A stretch of 22,121 nucleotides of DNA from Planctomycetaceae bacterium (GCA_009776995.1 WRMR01000016.1:1-22121); one strand, 5' to 3'; counted from the stretch's first letter, positions 1 to 7,336 are shown. Numbers and translations are program-made. The notes: generated by a model from the letters alone, not told the origin.

Positions 1-250
1 TCCCCAAAAAAAGTCCAACAAGATTAAAACCCCTTAATTTCCCCCCCCCCCCATCTTAACATTTTGAAACTTTTTCATTGAATTTCTCCCAATTTTTCTT
101 GCATTGGTCAACATATTAAGCTAATCGCACAGTACGATTAACAGATGTTATTGTAAGCAACCTCAATAAAGAATGCAAGCCGTCGATTGGTGATTTTGGA
201 AAAAAAACGATAATTTTTTGTAATAAGATTCCGGCAAAAGCCCAAGACTA
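1..250. other. AT-rich spacer with a 12-base C tract
   Basis: No gene is supported here. The stretch is AT-rich and contains an uninterrupted run of 12 C residues at 41-52. It lies downstream of the minus-strand gene that ends at 251. No convincing hairpin terminator was found for that gene. Confidence 0.5.
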
Positions 251-991
251 TCATCGGAAAGACGCAAGCCAATTCTGGCGAGTTTCGTCATCGCCATACA
301 CTGCGTTGGTTTCGTTCGCGGTGAGGTCAACATCGCCGGATTTCGGGTTCACGATAGTATCGGTGCTGTTTTCAGATGACTGTTTCGCATAGCCGAGATT
401 GCGAAACACTTCGAGAATTTCGCAGCACGTCGGGAACATGCGGCCGCTGTTACGCTTGTAAACATCAAGGGCGTTCATAAACTCGATTTCCTCCTGCGAA
501 TAGTCCCGCTCACAGGTGGTCGGGTCAATCTGTCGGCGACGCTGGATTTTCCGGCGGCGATTTTTGTTCGCGTCCGGTAGTGCCGTTTGTTCCGCGACCG
601 GTTGACCGGTGATTGCCGGTTTGGCATAACGGCGATCGACAGTCACAAGTTTCTCCGGTTGTGCCTTGACCTGTTTGGCCGCATGGGTGACAAAAGTTTC
701 ATATTCCGCACTGGAAAGCTCACGCTTTTTCCGTTTGTCCTGAATCTTTTTTGTGACGTTTTGCTTTGTTTTGAAGGACACGCTTGTCTTGGAAGACGAT
801 TTTATCACTTTGCCCGTTTTTTCGGATTTCGTGTTTGACTTCGACAGTGTTTTGGAACTTGGCAATTTGTTGGCGGCAGTTTTCCTATTCGATTTCTTTT
901 TTGCCGCCAACGTTTTGTCGGTTCCAACGTTTTTTTTCCCGATTTTCGCCACTGTCTTTGGATGAGAGCGCACTTTTTTCGTCGTTTTCAT
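251..991 (-). CDS. Lys-rich (histone H1-like tail) protein with a conserved planctomycete C-terminal domain
   Basis: The predicted protein has 246 residues. Residues 1-90 are dominated by Lys, Ser, Thr and Ala, like the tail of histone H1 or of chlamydial Hc1-type proteins, so nucleic-acid binding is a reasonable inference. Residues 145-203 form a different, ordered segment: a basic patch (RRRKIQRRRQ) followed by a DPTTCERDYS motif, an acidic helix and a GRMFPTC...LEVFRNLGY stretch. I recognise this segment as recurring in planctomycete proteins of unknown function. The start was placed at the second of two adjacent ATGs (991) because a GGGAG ribosome site lies 7 bases upstream; the ATG at 994 is the alternative. 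The reading frame extends upstream to 1030 without a ribosome site. The last 40 residues are acidic and variable. The gene stands alone. Its existence is fairly sure; its function is unknown. Confidence 0.75.
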   Translation of the reverse strand: MKTTKKVRSHPKTVAKIGKKNVGTDKTLAAKKKSNRKTAANKLPSSKTLSKSNTKSEKTGKVIKSSSKTSVSFKTKQNVTKKIQDKRKKRELSSAEYETFVTHAAKQVKAQPEKLVTVDRRYAKPAITGQPVAEQTALPDANKNRRRKIQRRRQIDPTTCERDYSQEEIEFMNALDVYKRNSGRMFPTCCEILEVFRNLGYAKQSSENSTDTIVNPKSGDVDLTANETNAVYGDDETRQNWLASFR

Positions 992-1386
992 CATTTTTCT
1001 CCCAAAGGGAATATGCAGCTCAAAAATCACGACAACAGGTTCGCCATTTCTGCTGCAAATCGAAATTCACTCCTGCGGCAACATTTTTTGCCGCCAACCT
1101 ACAGAGGGATAGAGGTGAGTGATCATCAAAACTCACTGGTTTTGTGTACATCTTGTTGCATCAATATCAGCCATGTTGACTAATATGATACAAATATACA
1201 CTATTATTTGCGCAAAAAGAAAATTTTATTTTTTTGTATTATTTTTATCTGATGGCGTTGAAATGAAATGCCAAAACAGTATAATCAAATTACATAAATT
1301 GTTTGTTTATCACAATATAAGTAAATTATTTGGCAACTTGGGAATTTTAGTGATAATAGCAAAAATATATTCTATATTTAATCAAC

Positions 1387-1412
1387 AAAGTCTGACTTGA
1401 AAAACAGACTTT
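1387..1412. repeat. Inverted repeat AAAGTCTG / CAGACTTT
   Basis: The two 8-base arms are perfectly complementary around a 10-base A-rich loop, about 100 bases upstream of the DUF1573 gene. It could be an operator, an attenuator-like hairpin or a terminator of leader transcription. Only the symmetry is seen; the role is not known. Confidence 0.45.
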
Positions 1413-1467
1413 TGCATTTTGCCAATGTGTTCTCAAAATGTATGTTTTTGAGCATAGATATTCAAAC

Positions 1468-1481
1468 GTTTTCTCGAAAAC
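1468..1481. repeat. Short palindrome GTTTTC-TC-GAAAAC
   Basis: A perfect 6-base inverted repeat with a 2-base centre lies 28 bases before the start codon of the DUF1573 gene. Its position would suit a repressor site, but it may be chance in AT-rich DNA. Confidence 0.3.
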
Positions 1482-1508
1482 TTTTACAACCAACAGAGAG
1501 AGGTTGAC

Positions 1509-2639
1509 ATGATGTCCTGCATTTTTGCGAGACGCGCTTACTTAGCAGTTATTTGCACGTTCATTTTCCCGGTATGCCTTACGAACCTGTTTGCCCAAAA
1601 ATGGGCGGAAGACATGATTAAGATAAAAGATTATGATTTCGGGAATGTTTCAAGAAATGCCAAAGCGGAATATGAATTCGAAGTCTATAATCCGTACCTC
1701 GAAGACATTCATATTCGTTCTGTTTCTGCAAGTTGCTCGTGTACAACGGTTTCAGTCGATAAATCAACAATCAAAACGTATGAAACGGCCAAAGTCAAAG
1801 CGCATTTCAACACAGACCGGTTTGTCGGGAACAGGAGTGCGACACTGACTGCTGTCATCGACAAGCCGTTTTACGCCACAGTGCAACTTCACGTCAAGGG
1901 CAATATTCGCAGTGACATCAGTTTTCAGCCGGGAGAAGTGAATTTTGGATCAGTTTCCAGGGGGCAGGCAGTCGAAAAACAGGTGGAATTTACCTACCAG
2001 GGGAGAAGCAACTGGCAGGTCACGGAGCTAAAGAGCACTAATCAGGACGTTTCGGCAGAATTGACCGAGATTTCAAGAAATTATGGCCAGGTCAGATACC
2101 GTTTGAAGGTGAAACTTGCTTCAGACGCCTCTGTCGGTTACATTAACGACCGTATCATTTTGGTTGCCAACGAGAGCTACAACCGGGAAATCCCTATCAT
2201 GGTCCAAGGTATTGTCAAACAAGGAGTAACAGTCAATCCGTCGAAGCTGATTGTCGGCAATCTCGAACCGGGTCAGGTGGTGACAAAAAAAATTGTTCTC
2301 CGTGCCGATTCCCCGTTTGCCATCAAGAAAGTGACCTGCCCCAACGATCAGTATTCGTTTGACTTCCAAAAGACCAATCCGTCCATGCAATCAACCAACA
2401 TTCATATTGTTTCAGTATCTTACAAGGCTCCGGAAAGCATTGCCGATGAGCAGTTTACAGACAGGATCAGTATCTTCACCGATGCGCAACAAACACCTGT
2501 CGAGCTGCAAACTTATGCAAAAGTCCTGGCCGACATTCATCAAAACAATGAACCGCAATCGGAAATCGCCGCCCCGTCAGACAAAAGTCAGGATGCCATT
2601 GCCGATGACCTCGGCATTTTAAGCCGCTTTGACCCGTGA
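1509..2639 (+). CDS. Exported DUF1573-family protein
   Basis: The product has 376 residues. Residues 1-30 form a Sec signal peptide with a hydrophobic core (about 11-27) and a likely cleavage site after LFAQ. Residues 37-135 match the DUF1573 pattern: a DFGNV beginning, a beta-rich Ig-like core and the CSCT motif (Cys76, Cys78). Two further beta-rich segments follow (about 139-235 and 240-340), the second opening with a similar NFGSVSRG turn and the third with a related VGNLEPGQ turn. The protein is therefore probably a chain of ASPM/SPD-2/Hydin-like Ig domains. The start has an AGAGAGAGG ribosome site 5 bases upstream; the adjacent ATG at 1512 is equally possible. The molecular role of DUF1573 proteins is not known; a periplasmic or surface scaffold is inferred. 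The C-terminal 35 residues are acidic and low in complexity. Confidence 0.88.
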   Translation: MMSCIFARRAYLAVICTFIFPVCLTNLFAQKWAEDMIKIKDYDFGNVSRNAKAEYEFEVYNPYLEDIHIRSVSASCSCTTVSVDKSTIKTYETAKVKAHFNTDRFVGNRSATLTAVIDKPFYATVQLHVKGNIRSDISFQPGEVNFGSVSRGQAVEKQVEFTYQGRSNWQVTELKSTNQDVSAELTEISRNYGQVRYRLKVKLASDASVGYINDRIILVANESYNREIPIMVQGIVKQGVTVNPSKLIVGNLEPGQVVTKKIVLRADSPFAIKKVTCPNDQYSFDFQKTNPSMQSTNIHIVSVSYKAPESIADEQFTDRISIFTDAQQTPVELQTYAKVLADIHQNNEPQSEIAAPSDKSQDAIADDLGILSRFDP

Positions 2640-2804
2640 GGATGGAAAGACAACGATTCTTTCCGGGACAGGGAGAGTTGGTTGCCCCCCTCCCGATACC
2701 CAGTCATTGAGCGTTTCCGAAATTCTTGCGTCAAGTTGGGCAAGCTGCTCAAGTAATATGTTGTGCTTGTCGTCAAGCTCAAGTAATTTTTCGAGTGCGT
2801 CCAT
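2619..2804 (-). CDS. Small coiled-coil-like protein, hypothetical
   Basis: This 61-residue frame reads as a plausible protein: residues 1-36 form an amphipathic, Leu- and Asp/Glu-rich helix (LEKLLELDDKHNILLEQL) ending in NDW, followed by a Gly/Pro-rich tail. Such composition is unlikely for a shadow frame. An AGG ribosome-site-like sequence lies 7-8 bases before the ATG. It runs tail to tail into the DUF1573 gene, overlapping its last 21 bases. I have an impression of similar short planctomycete proteins but cannot name a family. The plus-strand frame across the same bases (2629-2811) is Ser-rich and looks like the shadow. Confidence 0.5.
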   Translation of the reverse strand: MDALEKLLELDDKHNILLEQLAQLDARISETLNDWVSGGGQPTLPVPERIVVFPSSRVKAA

Positions 2805-2986
2805 GCGATGACCTGAAAAAACATGGTGATTATGGTGAAAAACGAAACTGACCGCTCAATATCCCTACTGAATTGATCGTCATGGCACGCCTGATATTGC
2901 CAGCGATACATGTTTTTGCATTACAATCGAAACAATCCGGTGATTTGTTGTAATACGTAATTGCCCTGCATTTTTTCTCTTTTGAC

Positions 2987-3015
2987 TTGACAGAATAAGA
3001 TTACTGACCTATCTA
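2987..3015 (+). promoter_or_regulatory. Possible sigma-70-type promoter for cheY
   Basis: A perfect -35 hexamer TTGACA (2987-2992) is followed after 17 bases by TATCTA (3010-3015), which keeps only the TAT of the -10 consensus. It is about 115 bases upstream of the cheY start codon. The -35 match is strong and the -10 match is weak. Confidence 0.3.
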
Positions 3016-3129
3016 TTCTCAGGGAAATTGTTGGAAATAGCACCACCTTTTCCCCTGGACGACAGTTGCAAGAGCGGCATTGGCACACATCGTGCCGAAC
3101 GTTTCCCCAAATTTTTTGAGAGAAGAAAA

Positions 3130-3489
3130 ATGACAAGAGTACTCGTAGCCGACGATTCCAGCACCATGCGCAAAATCATCCTTCGCTCGCTCCAGGCGGT
3201 CGGCGTGACAGAAATCACGGAAGCCGCAGACGGAGCGGAAGCTCTTTCACTCTTTAAGCCGGGAGTTTATGATCTCGTGTTGACGGACTGGAACATGCCC
3301 GGCATGACCGGATTGGAAGTAGTACAGGGAATTCGCGCACAAGACACCAGCATCCCGGTCATCATGGTGACGACCGAGGCGGAAAAAACGCGCGTTTTGG
3401 AAGCGATACAGGCAGGTGTCAGCGATTATCTCGTTAAGCCGTTCACCGCCGACACCCTGCGGGAAAAATTGGAAAAGCACGGCTGCTGA
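3130..3489 (+). CDS. cheY: CheY-like single-domain response regulator
   Basis: The product is 119 residues, the length of a bare receiver domain, with no output domain. All key residues are present: the acidic pair Asp8-Asp9, phosphoacceptor Asp53 in a DWNMPGM context, Thr81, and Lys103 in a KPF turn. This makes a phosphorylatable CheY very likely, carrying signal from a CheA-type kinase to the flagellar motor. The DWNMPGMTG sequence is typical of chemotaxis CheY rather than of transcriptional regulators. The start was set at ATG 3130, behind a GAGAGAAG purine-rich ribosome site; the frame is open upstream to 3028 but those residues have no receiver homology. No other che gene is adjacent. 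fliG, its likely downstream partner, lies about 13.5 kb away on the same strand. Confidence 0.9.
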   Translation: MTRVLVADDSSTMRKIILRSLQAVGVTEITEAADGAEALSLFKPGVYDLVLTDWNMPGMTGLEVVQGIRAQDTSIPVIMVTTEAEKTRVLEAIQAGVSDYLVKPFTADTLREKLEKHGC

Positions 3490-3587
3490 GAGACGCCAGG
3501 CTTCGGACTTCAGATAGTGGAAAAGACAAAATCAGAGTCTCAATACCGGGTGGTCGAATGGGAGATACCGCTCCATGATTGTCATGG

Positions 3588-3625
3588 CTCCGATTGGCTA
3601 CTGCGGGTCTGATTGGCTGTTGCGG
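3588..3625. repeat. 19-bp imperfect direct duplication across the larE stop codon
   Basis: Two adjacent 19-base units (3588-3606 and 3607-3625) agree at 15 of 19 positions, sharing GATTGGCT and TGCGG. The larE stop codon lies at the junction (3598-3600), so the last codons of larE and the bases just after it derive from the same unit. Confidence 0.5.
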
Positions 3626-4458
3626 CTTTGGTCAATCGCCCGGTTCATGCTGCCGGATTGAAACCCCGACAGATCAAGCGTCACGAACGTAAATCCGATC
3701 TCGGACAGTTTTTCCTGGACGAACCATCGGAAGTCTTCGTCCAGGAACCGTTCCATCTGATCCGGCGCGATTTCGATTCGCGCCAATCTGTTGCCATGCA
3801 AACGAACACGAACCGGTGAAAGCCCCCGGTCCGCCAGGAACGCTTCGGCGGCGGCAATGCGCTGGAGTCGTTCCACCGTAATCTGCAAGTCATATTCAAT
3901 GCGGGTCGCAAGACACGGTGACGAAGGCAAATTCCAATTGGACAGCCCTTCATGCCGGGCCAGTTGCCGGATTTCCTGTTTCGTCAACCCGATTTCAGCC
4001 AGCGGTGCTCGGACGCCAAGTTCCTGCGACGCGCGGCTGCCGGGACGATAATCGCCCGTGTCATCGGCGTTTGATCCTTCCACGAGCAATTCAACGTCAT
4101 GCTCCTTCGCCCATGTCGTCAACTGCGTGAAACGCATTTTCTTGCAATGATAGCAACGGTCAATACCGTTGCGGATAAACTCCGGTTCCGCGAACTCCTC
4201 ACCGCGAAATACGAGCAATCGTATCCCGATTTCCGATGCGACGCGTTGTGCTATTTGCTGTTCGGTTTTCGTTGAGGTTTCACTGACCAGGTAAATCGCC
4301 GTGGCACGGTCGCCCAGAACACGGTACGCCGCATGGGCCAGCAAGGAACTGTCAACGCCTCCGGAAAAGGCGATCACGCACGAACGCACCGTCGCAAAGC
4401 TGTCCAGGAGCAGACGATACTTTTCCGACAGTTCGGGGGACAAATGAAATGTGAGCAT
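3598..4458 (-). CDS. larE: ATP-dependent sacrificial/iron-sulfur sulfur transferase LarE family
   Basis: The 286-residue product matches the LarE family of PP-loop ATP pyrophosphatases, which adenylate and thiolate pyridinium-3,5-biscarboxylate mononucleotide on the way to the nickel-pincer cofactor of lactate racemase. The PP-loop SGGVDSS is at 32-38, followed by RCYHCK (Cys102, Cys105), EGSNADD...DYRPG (128-140) and SSPCLATR (Cys182). Some LarE proteins use one sacrificial Cys. Others are reported to carry three cysteines in this CxxC...C layout that bind a [4Fe-4S] cluster; this protein has the three-Cys layout, so a catalytic cluster version is inferred. The ATG at 4458 was chosen because a GGGGA sequence lies upstream and the length fits; a GTG at 4491 is the alternative. 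No larA, larB or larC is in the window, so the acceptor pathway is not shown. Confidence 0.88.
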   Translation of the reverse strand: MLTFHLSPELSEKYRLLLDSFATVRSCVIAFSGGVDSSLLAHAAYRVLGDRATAIYLVSETSTKTEQQIAQRVASEIGIRLLVFRGEEFAEPEFIRNGIDRCYHCKKMRFTQLTTWAKEHDVELLVEGSNADDTGDYRPGSRASQELGVRAPLAEIGLTKQEIRQLARHEGLSNWNLPSSPCLATRIEYDLQITVERLQRIAAAEAFLADRGLSPVRVRLHGNRLARIEIAPDQMERFLDEDFRWFVQEKLSEIGFTFVTLDLSGFQSGSMNRAIDQSRNSQSDPQ

Positions 4459-4600
4459 GACAGCATCTTTTCCCCGGCGAAAGATTCGCACAAAAAATCA
4501 CGCGAACATTTCACTCAGGGATGCGAGAATCATCGAGCGGAACGACCGCTCCGTGACCGTCGCGGCTCTGAATGATTGAACAGCGGATTCTGATGTGCGT

Positions 4601-4645
4601 CCATCATTCGCCTTGTTTTTCGCCGGGCAAGGAGGTGAATGATGG
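4601..4645 (+). promoter_or_regulatory. Hairpin covering a perfect Shine-Dalgarno sequence
   Basis: CCATCATTC (4601-4609) is perfectly complementary to GAATGATGG (4637-4645), and the inner bases CGCCTTG (4609-4615) can pair in part with CAAGGAGGTG. The 3' arm contains AAGGAGGTGA (4629-4638), a 10-base match to the anti-Shine-Dalgarno end of bacterial 16S rRNA, followed at once by ATGATG. If transcribed from the plus strand, the ribosome site would be buried in the stem, as in translational switches. The pairing is seen; regulation is inferred. Confidence 0.35.
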
Positions 4646-4719
4646 TCGCAGGGACGGCAACGTCACCATCCTCACGCGAAGATCATACCATCATTTTGCC
4701 GATTGACCAAGAGGAATAA
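4639..4719 (+). CDS. Possible 26-residue leader-type small ORF
   Basis: A perfect AAGGAGGTGA ribosome site precedes tandem in-frame ATGs (4639 and 4642; the second has the better spacing of 6 bases). The frame runs 26 codons, with Ser/Thr-rich and hydrophobic parts and an acidic end (ILPIDQEE), to a TAA. No homology is recognised and nothing downstream on the plus strand would be controlled by it. It is listed only because the ribosome site is so strong. Confidence 0.18.
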   Translation: MMVAGTATSPSSREDHTIILPIDQEE

Positions 4720-4963
4720 TGATCAAATCATCCTCAATCTTCCGAAATTTCCAGCGGGACGACAGGAGTTTTTTGCATTGGGGCATCGGTGGACCTGACG
4801 AACTTGAACTTGAGACAGGATGGGATGACGAATTTGTGTTGGGACGACGCGGGTGAATCCATTGCTGAATGGTATTCAGGGAACAACCGACTTCACGGGC
4901 GGCTTGGGCGTGACTGAGTTCACCGGATTGCCATGTAGAAAATTGTCGTTCGCCGAAGCGATT
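4691..4963 (-). pseudogene. Remnant with helix-turn-helix motif, transposase- or regulator-like
   Basis: On the minus strand an open frame of 90 codons between a TAG and a TGA has no ATG start suitable for the conserved part. Near its N-terminus it encodes a clear helix-turn-helix: GELSHAQAAREVGCSLNTIQ followed by QWIHPRR, the layout of the DNA-binding end of transposase OrfA proteins or small regulators. A Ser-rich linker and a short basic tail follow. Without a start codon or a catalytic domain it is best read as a decayed gene. A TTG- or out-of-frame-initiated small regulator cannot be excluded. Confidence 0.3.
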
Positions 4964-5126
4964 CTATTTGTTTGTTGTCGTACTCGATTTCAATGTCCGG
5001 GAATCTCGAACGTTAATTGTTCTTTCCAGTTTACTGACAGGAAACAGGGAAGTCAAGAGTATTGTGAAATTTTTTGACGCGAACCACGAAAACATGGAGT
5101 TGATTTCACGCAGAGATTTGAGGCAG

Positions 5127-5147
5127 AGCGGTCACGCCGTGATCGCT
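5127..5147 (+). repeat. Dispersed palindrome, copy 1 (GGTCACGCCGTGA type)
   Basis: An inverted repeat centred on CGCCG with arms AGCGGTCA / TGATCGCT. It directly follows GGCAGAG, which resembles the heptamer repeats seen elsewhere, and a T-rich stretch follows within 20 bases. Unlike the other copies it does not lie downstream of a plus-strand gene. Confidence 0.5.
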
Positions 5148-5203
5148 GCGGCGCGGCGTTTGGTCTTCTTTTCGTGTTGGCCGAGGTGATTGGCAATTCC
5201 AAC

Positions 5204-5224
5204 GGCGGCCAGGGGCTGGCCGCC
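5204..5224. repeat. GC-rich hairpin, 9-bp perfect stem
   Basis: GGCGGCCAG (5204-5212) and CTGGCCGCC (5216-5224) form a perfect 9-bp stem with a GGG loop. It lies 86 bases beyond the stop codon of the minus-strand Trx/CAP gene. No T-run follows on either strand at once, so it may be a REP-like or RNA-end structure and not a classic terminator. Confidence 0.5.
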
Positions 5225-5309
5225 CTGCCATTCTTCCCGGTTCTAGGAATCGGGGCTAAACGGGGCAACGTAACGGCAATTCATGTCAGCCGACACGTCT
5301 CTCCACGCC

Positions 5310-6899
5310 TCACCGTCTTGGCAATTGCTGGGGTTGGCCGCCGGTGAGCGTTCCGGCTTTGGCCAGGGTGGGGTGACGCCATTTGCCGAACACGCCGGTG
5401 CCATACCAGATACCGTTGGCACCAAGCTTCATGTCGTAACCGTAGTAAGGGTGTTCCGCAGAAACAGCCGACCAGTGGCCTTCGGAATACCGCCAGCAAT
5501 CGACGCATTCGATGGCCGATTCGAGCAGATGCTGGCCGGGCCAGCTTTCGGCACACACTTCGCAGGCCCAAAGCTCCGTTGGCAGATATGCGTTGATCTG
5601 CTGAAAACGCCGATCCCAGTTGTGATGCCCCTGTTTGCGGATGTCCGCCTGGTGTTGACTGGCGGAGCGGGCCTCTTCGACAAGCCGGGGACTCACTTCA
5701 CCATCCGCGCTTTTCGGTTTTTCCGGGTGAATTCGCACGGCGAAAATCACCGAACGTTGCGTCACTGTCCCCGGTGGCAGAGTCAGCATCGCACGGGTTT
5801 GTTCCACCGTGTAAGGCTTTTTCTTCAAAAACGGAAATACACTCACGATGGTGCCGTAGTACTCGGTGCCTTTGTGCTGAAAATCAATGATCGCAACGCC
5901 GGGCGTGTTGAGCATTTCGTAAAACGCGGGATGCCGGATCAGCATGATTTCCTGTTCAAGATTCGGGAAAGTCAGGTCATAAGCCGGAGCGACCAACTGC
6001 TTGACACTGCCCATGTCGCGTCCGGGGGCAAGGAGTTTCGAGGTGTCCACGGGTTCGCTGGGCGGACGCATGGCCGTATAGCGGGTGCCGGTTTGAGACT
6101 GCGGATTACGGACGATCGTTTGCGAAATGACCGCTTTGTCATTGGCTTGCGTCACATTTTCAGCAAGAACCGTCACGTCTTCTTCGGCGTCTTCCTTTGT
6201 TTCGTCAAGCTCTTTTTGGTCGTCTTCCGTTCCGGGAAGCTGAATCACCCCTTTGTCTTCCGTCGGCAGCAACTTGGCTGTCACAGGAATGCGAACCAGA
6301 ACAAAATCTTCAAGTGATTTTTGTACTTCTTCATCCACCAGGGATTCCATTTCAAAAGCCCTGTACGGGGAATCGGAATTTGTGTCGTATAAATACACGA
6401 ACACCAGTTTTTGCTCATCTTTCCCTTTTTGACAAGCGGTGCGGTAATCTGTCAACCAACCCGGCCACAGATCTTCCAATGGCTCGTCCTCCGAAGACTC
6501 ATTCGCCAAAGTCGGTTGTTCGTCGGGAGCGTCATTTGCTGCATCTTCTGTTGCTTCTTCGCCGGTATCATCATCTGTAACAGCTTCCGGTTCCGCCAAT
6601 TCCGCATTTTCTTCTTCAACCATCGGCAAAGGAACGACTTGCGCAATTTTCGCTTGTGCATCATCCTGACCTGGAACGTCAGTGTCTTGAGGAACGTTGG
6701 GAACGTCATCTTTGCTCGTTTTGTTTTGAGGAACAATAACTGTTGTTTGTTTTCTGAAAATACTTTCAAATCTGCCTTTGTTGGTTCCTCCCTGATTGGG
6801 TGAAAATGCCGGTTGTGCTTCGACATGGGAACTCAGCAGGCATATTGCCATATAAGAGACAACACCGCACAGGATTGTGAATCGCAATTTTCGTGACAT
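5310..6899 (-). CDS. Secreted protein with a thioredoxin-like region and a CAP-like C-terminal domain
   Basis: The product has 529 residues. Residues 1-28 are a signal peptide. Residues 95-145 are an acidic linker. Residues 145-210 resemble the first half of a thioredoxin fold (GWLTDYRTACQKGKDEQKLVFVYLY...FVLVRIPV), but the usual CxxC is replaced by a DSPYRAF stretch, so redox activity is unlikely. After an acidic insertion (212-290), residues 315-385 look like the second half (GVAIIDF...YYGTIVSVFPF...LPPGT). Residues 405-507 resemble a divergent SCP/PR1 CAP domain: HHNWDRR, then ESW, CVDCW, GHWSAV and GANGIWYGTGVFG, matching the usual order His / Glu / W-xx-S-GH / G-V. Four clustered cysteines (446, 449, 465, 468) could form disulfides or bind metal. 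The start (6899) has AAGGA 6 bases upstream. Secretion is likely; function is unknown. Confidence 0.82.
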   Translation of the reverse strand: MSRKLRFTILCGVVSYMAICLLSSHVEAQPAFSPNQGGTNKGRFESIFRKQTTVIVPQNKTSKDDVPNVPQDTDVPGQDDAQAKIAQVVPLPMVEEENAELAEPEAVTDDDTGEEATEDAANDAPDEQPTLANESSEDEPLEDLWPGWLTDYRTACQKGKDEQKLVFVYLYDTNSDSPYRAFEMESLVDEEVQKSLEDFVLVRIPVTAKLLPTEDKGVIQLPGTEDDQKELDETKEDAEEDVTVLAENVTQANDKAVISQTIVRNPQSQTGTRYTAMRPPSEPVDTSKLLAPGRDMGSVKQLVAPAYDLTFPNLEQEIMLIRHPAFYEMLNTPGVAIIDFQHKGTEYYGTIVSVFPFLKKKPYTVEQTRAMLTLPPGTVTQRSVIFAVRIHPEKPKSADGEVSPRLVEEARSASQHQADIRKQGHHNWDRRFQQINAYLPTELWACEVCAESWPGQHLLESAIECVDCWRYSEGHWSAVSAEHPYYGYDMKLGANGIWYGTGVFGKWRHPTLAKAGTLTGGQPQQLPRR

Positions 6900-7025
6900 G
6901 AAAAGTCCTTTTTTGATTTTTGTTGAATAACTTGTTTCAAACAAGCGGGACAAGGTGTTTCAAACAGGGGTAAATTTTTGGAAAAGTCAGTTAAATTCTC
7001 AGAGAAGTGAAATTGAAGAGAATGG

Positions 7026-7040
7026 GTCAAACAGTTTGAC
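7026..7040. promoter_or_regulatory. Perfect palindrome GTCAAAC-A-GTTTGAC, operator candidate
   Basis: A perfect 7+1+7 palindrome lies 127 bases upstream of the Trx/CAP start and 367 bases upstream of the 7407 gene. The single-base centre is too tight for an RNA hairpin, so a dimeric regulator site is the likelier reading. The two half-sites also contain TTGAC. Confidence 0.4.
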
Positions 7041-7336
7041 TTTTAATTTTAATTAGATCGCTTTCAATGTCGAGAAAAAAATTTCAAATTTTTAAAAATT
7101 TAAAAAGAACAATGAGAAAATCGTGCGATTATCTTTGTAAATCCATTTCAATTTTAATTCTGATAAATTTTCATAATTCAAAAGAAATCGATTATCGCAA
7201 TAAACTGAAAATGTTGCAAAAATTCCAAAATCGCTTTTTTTACTACTCGCGTTAGACAATTTTATATATATAATGTCTTTTGTATATATTTGTTGTTTTT
7301 CGTAAACATATAATCCGAAATAAAACATGCAGATTG

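Larger units (their letters stand above)
992..1508. other. Divergent AT-rich intergenic region
   Basis: This region separates the minus-strand Lys-rich gene from the plus-strand DUF1573 gene, so it should hold both promoters. No ORF in it has a recognisable protein or a good ribosome site. It contains two inverted repeats, listed separately (1387-1412 and 1468-1481). I did not find a clear -35/-10 pair. Confidence 0.5.
4459..5309. other. Long region without an intact gene
   Basis: About 850 bases between two minus-strand genes. It holds a hairpin with an embedded Shine-Dalgarno sequence (4601-4645), an HTH-like ORF lacking a start codon (4691-4963), fragments of the TTTCACGCAGAGAT spacer repeat near 5105-5118, a copy of the GGTCACGCCGTGA palindrome and a GC-rich hairpin (5204-5224). 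Plus-strand frames here have no recognisable protein. Confidence 0.5.

Noticed and set aside
1119..1400. Plus-strand frame of 93 codons in the divergent spacer
   Set aside because: It is hydrophobic only because the DNA is AT-rich. No ribosome site or conserved motif is present.
3028..3129. N-terminal extension of cheY
   Set aside because: The extra residues are Pro/Arg-rich and outside the receiver fold, and the ATG at 3130 has a ribosome site and gives the exact CheY length.
5283..6317. Long plus-strand frame opposite the Trx/CAP gene
   Set aside because: It is antisense to a gene with signal peptide, ribosome site and domain structure. Its protein has shadow-like composition rich in Arg, His and Phe.
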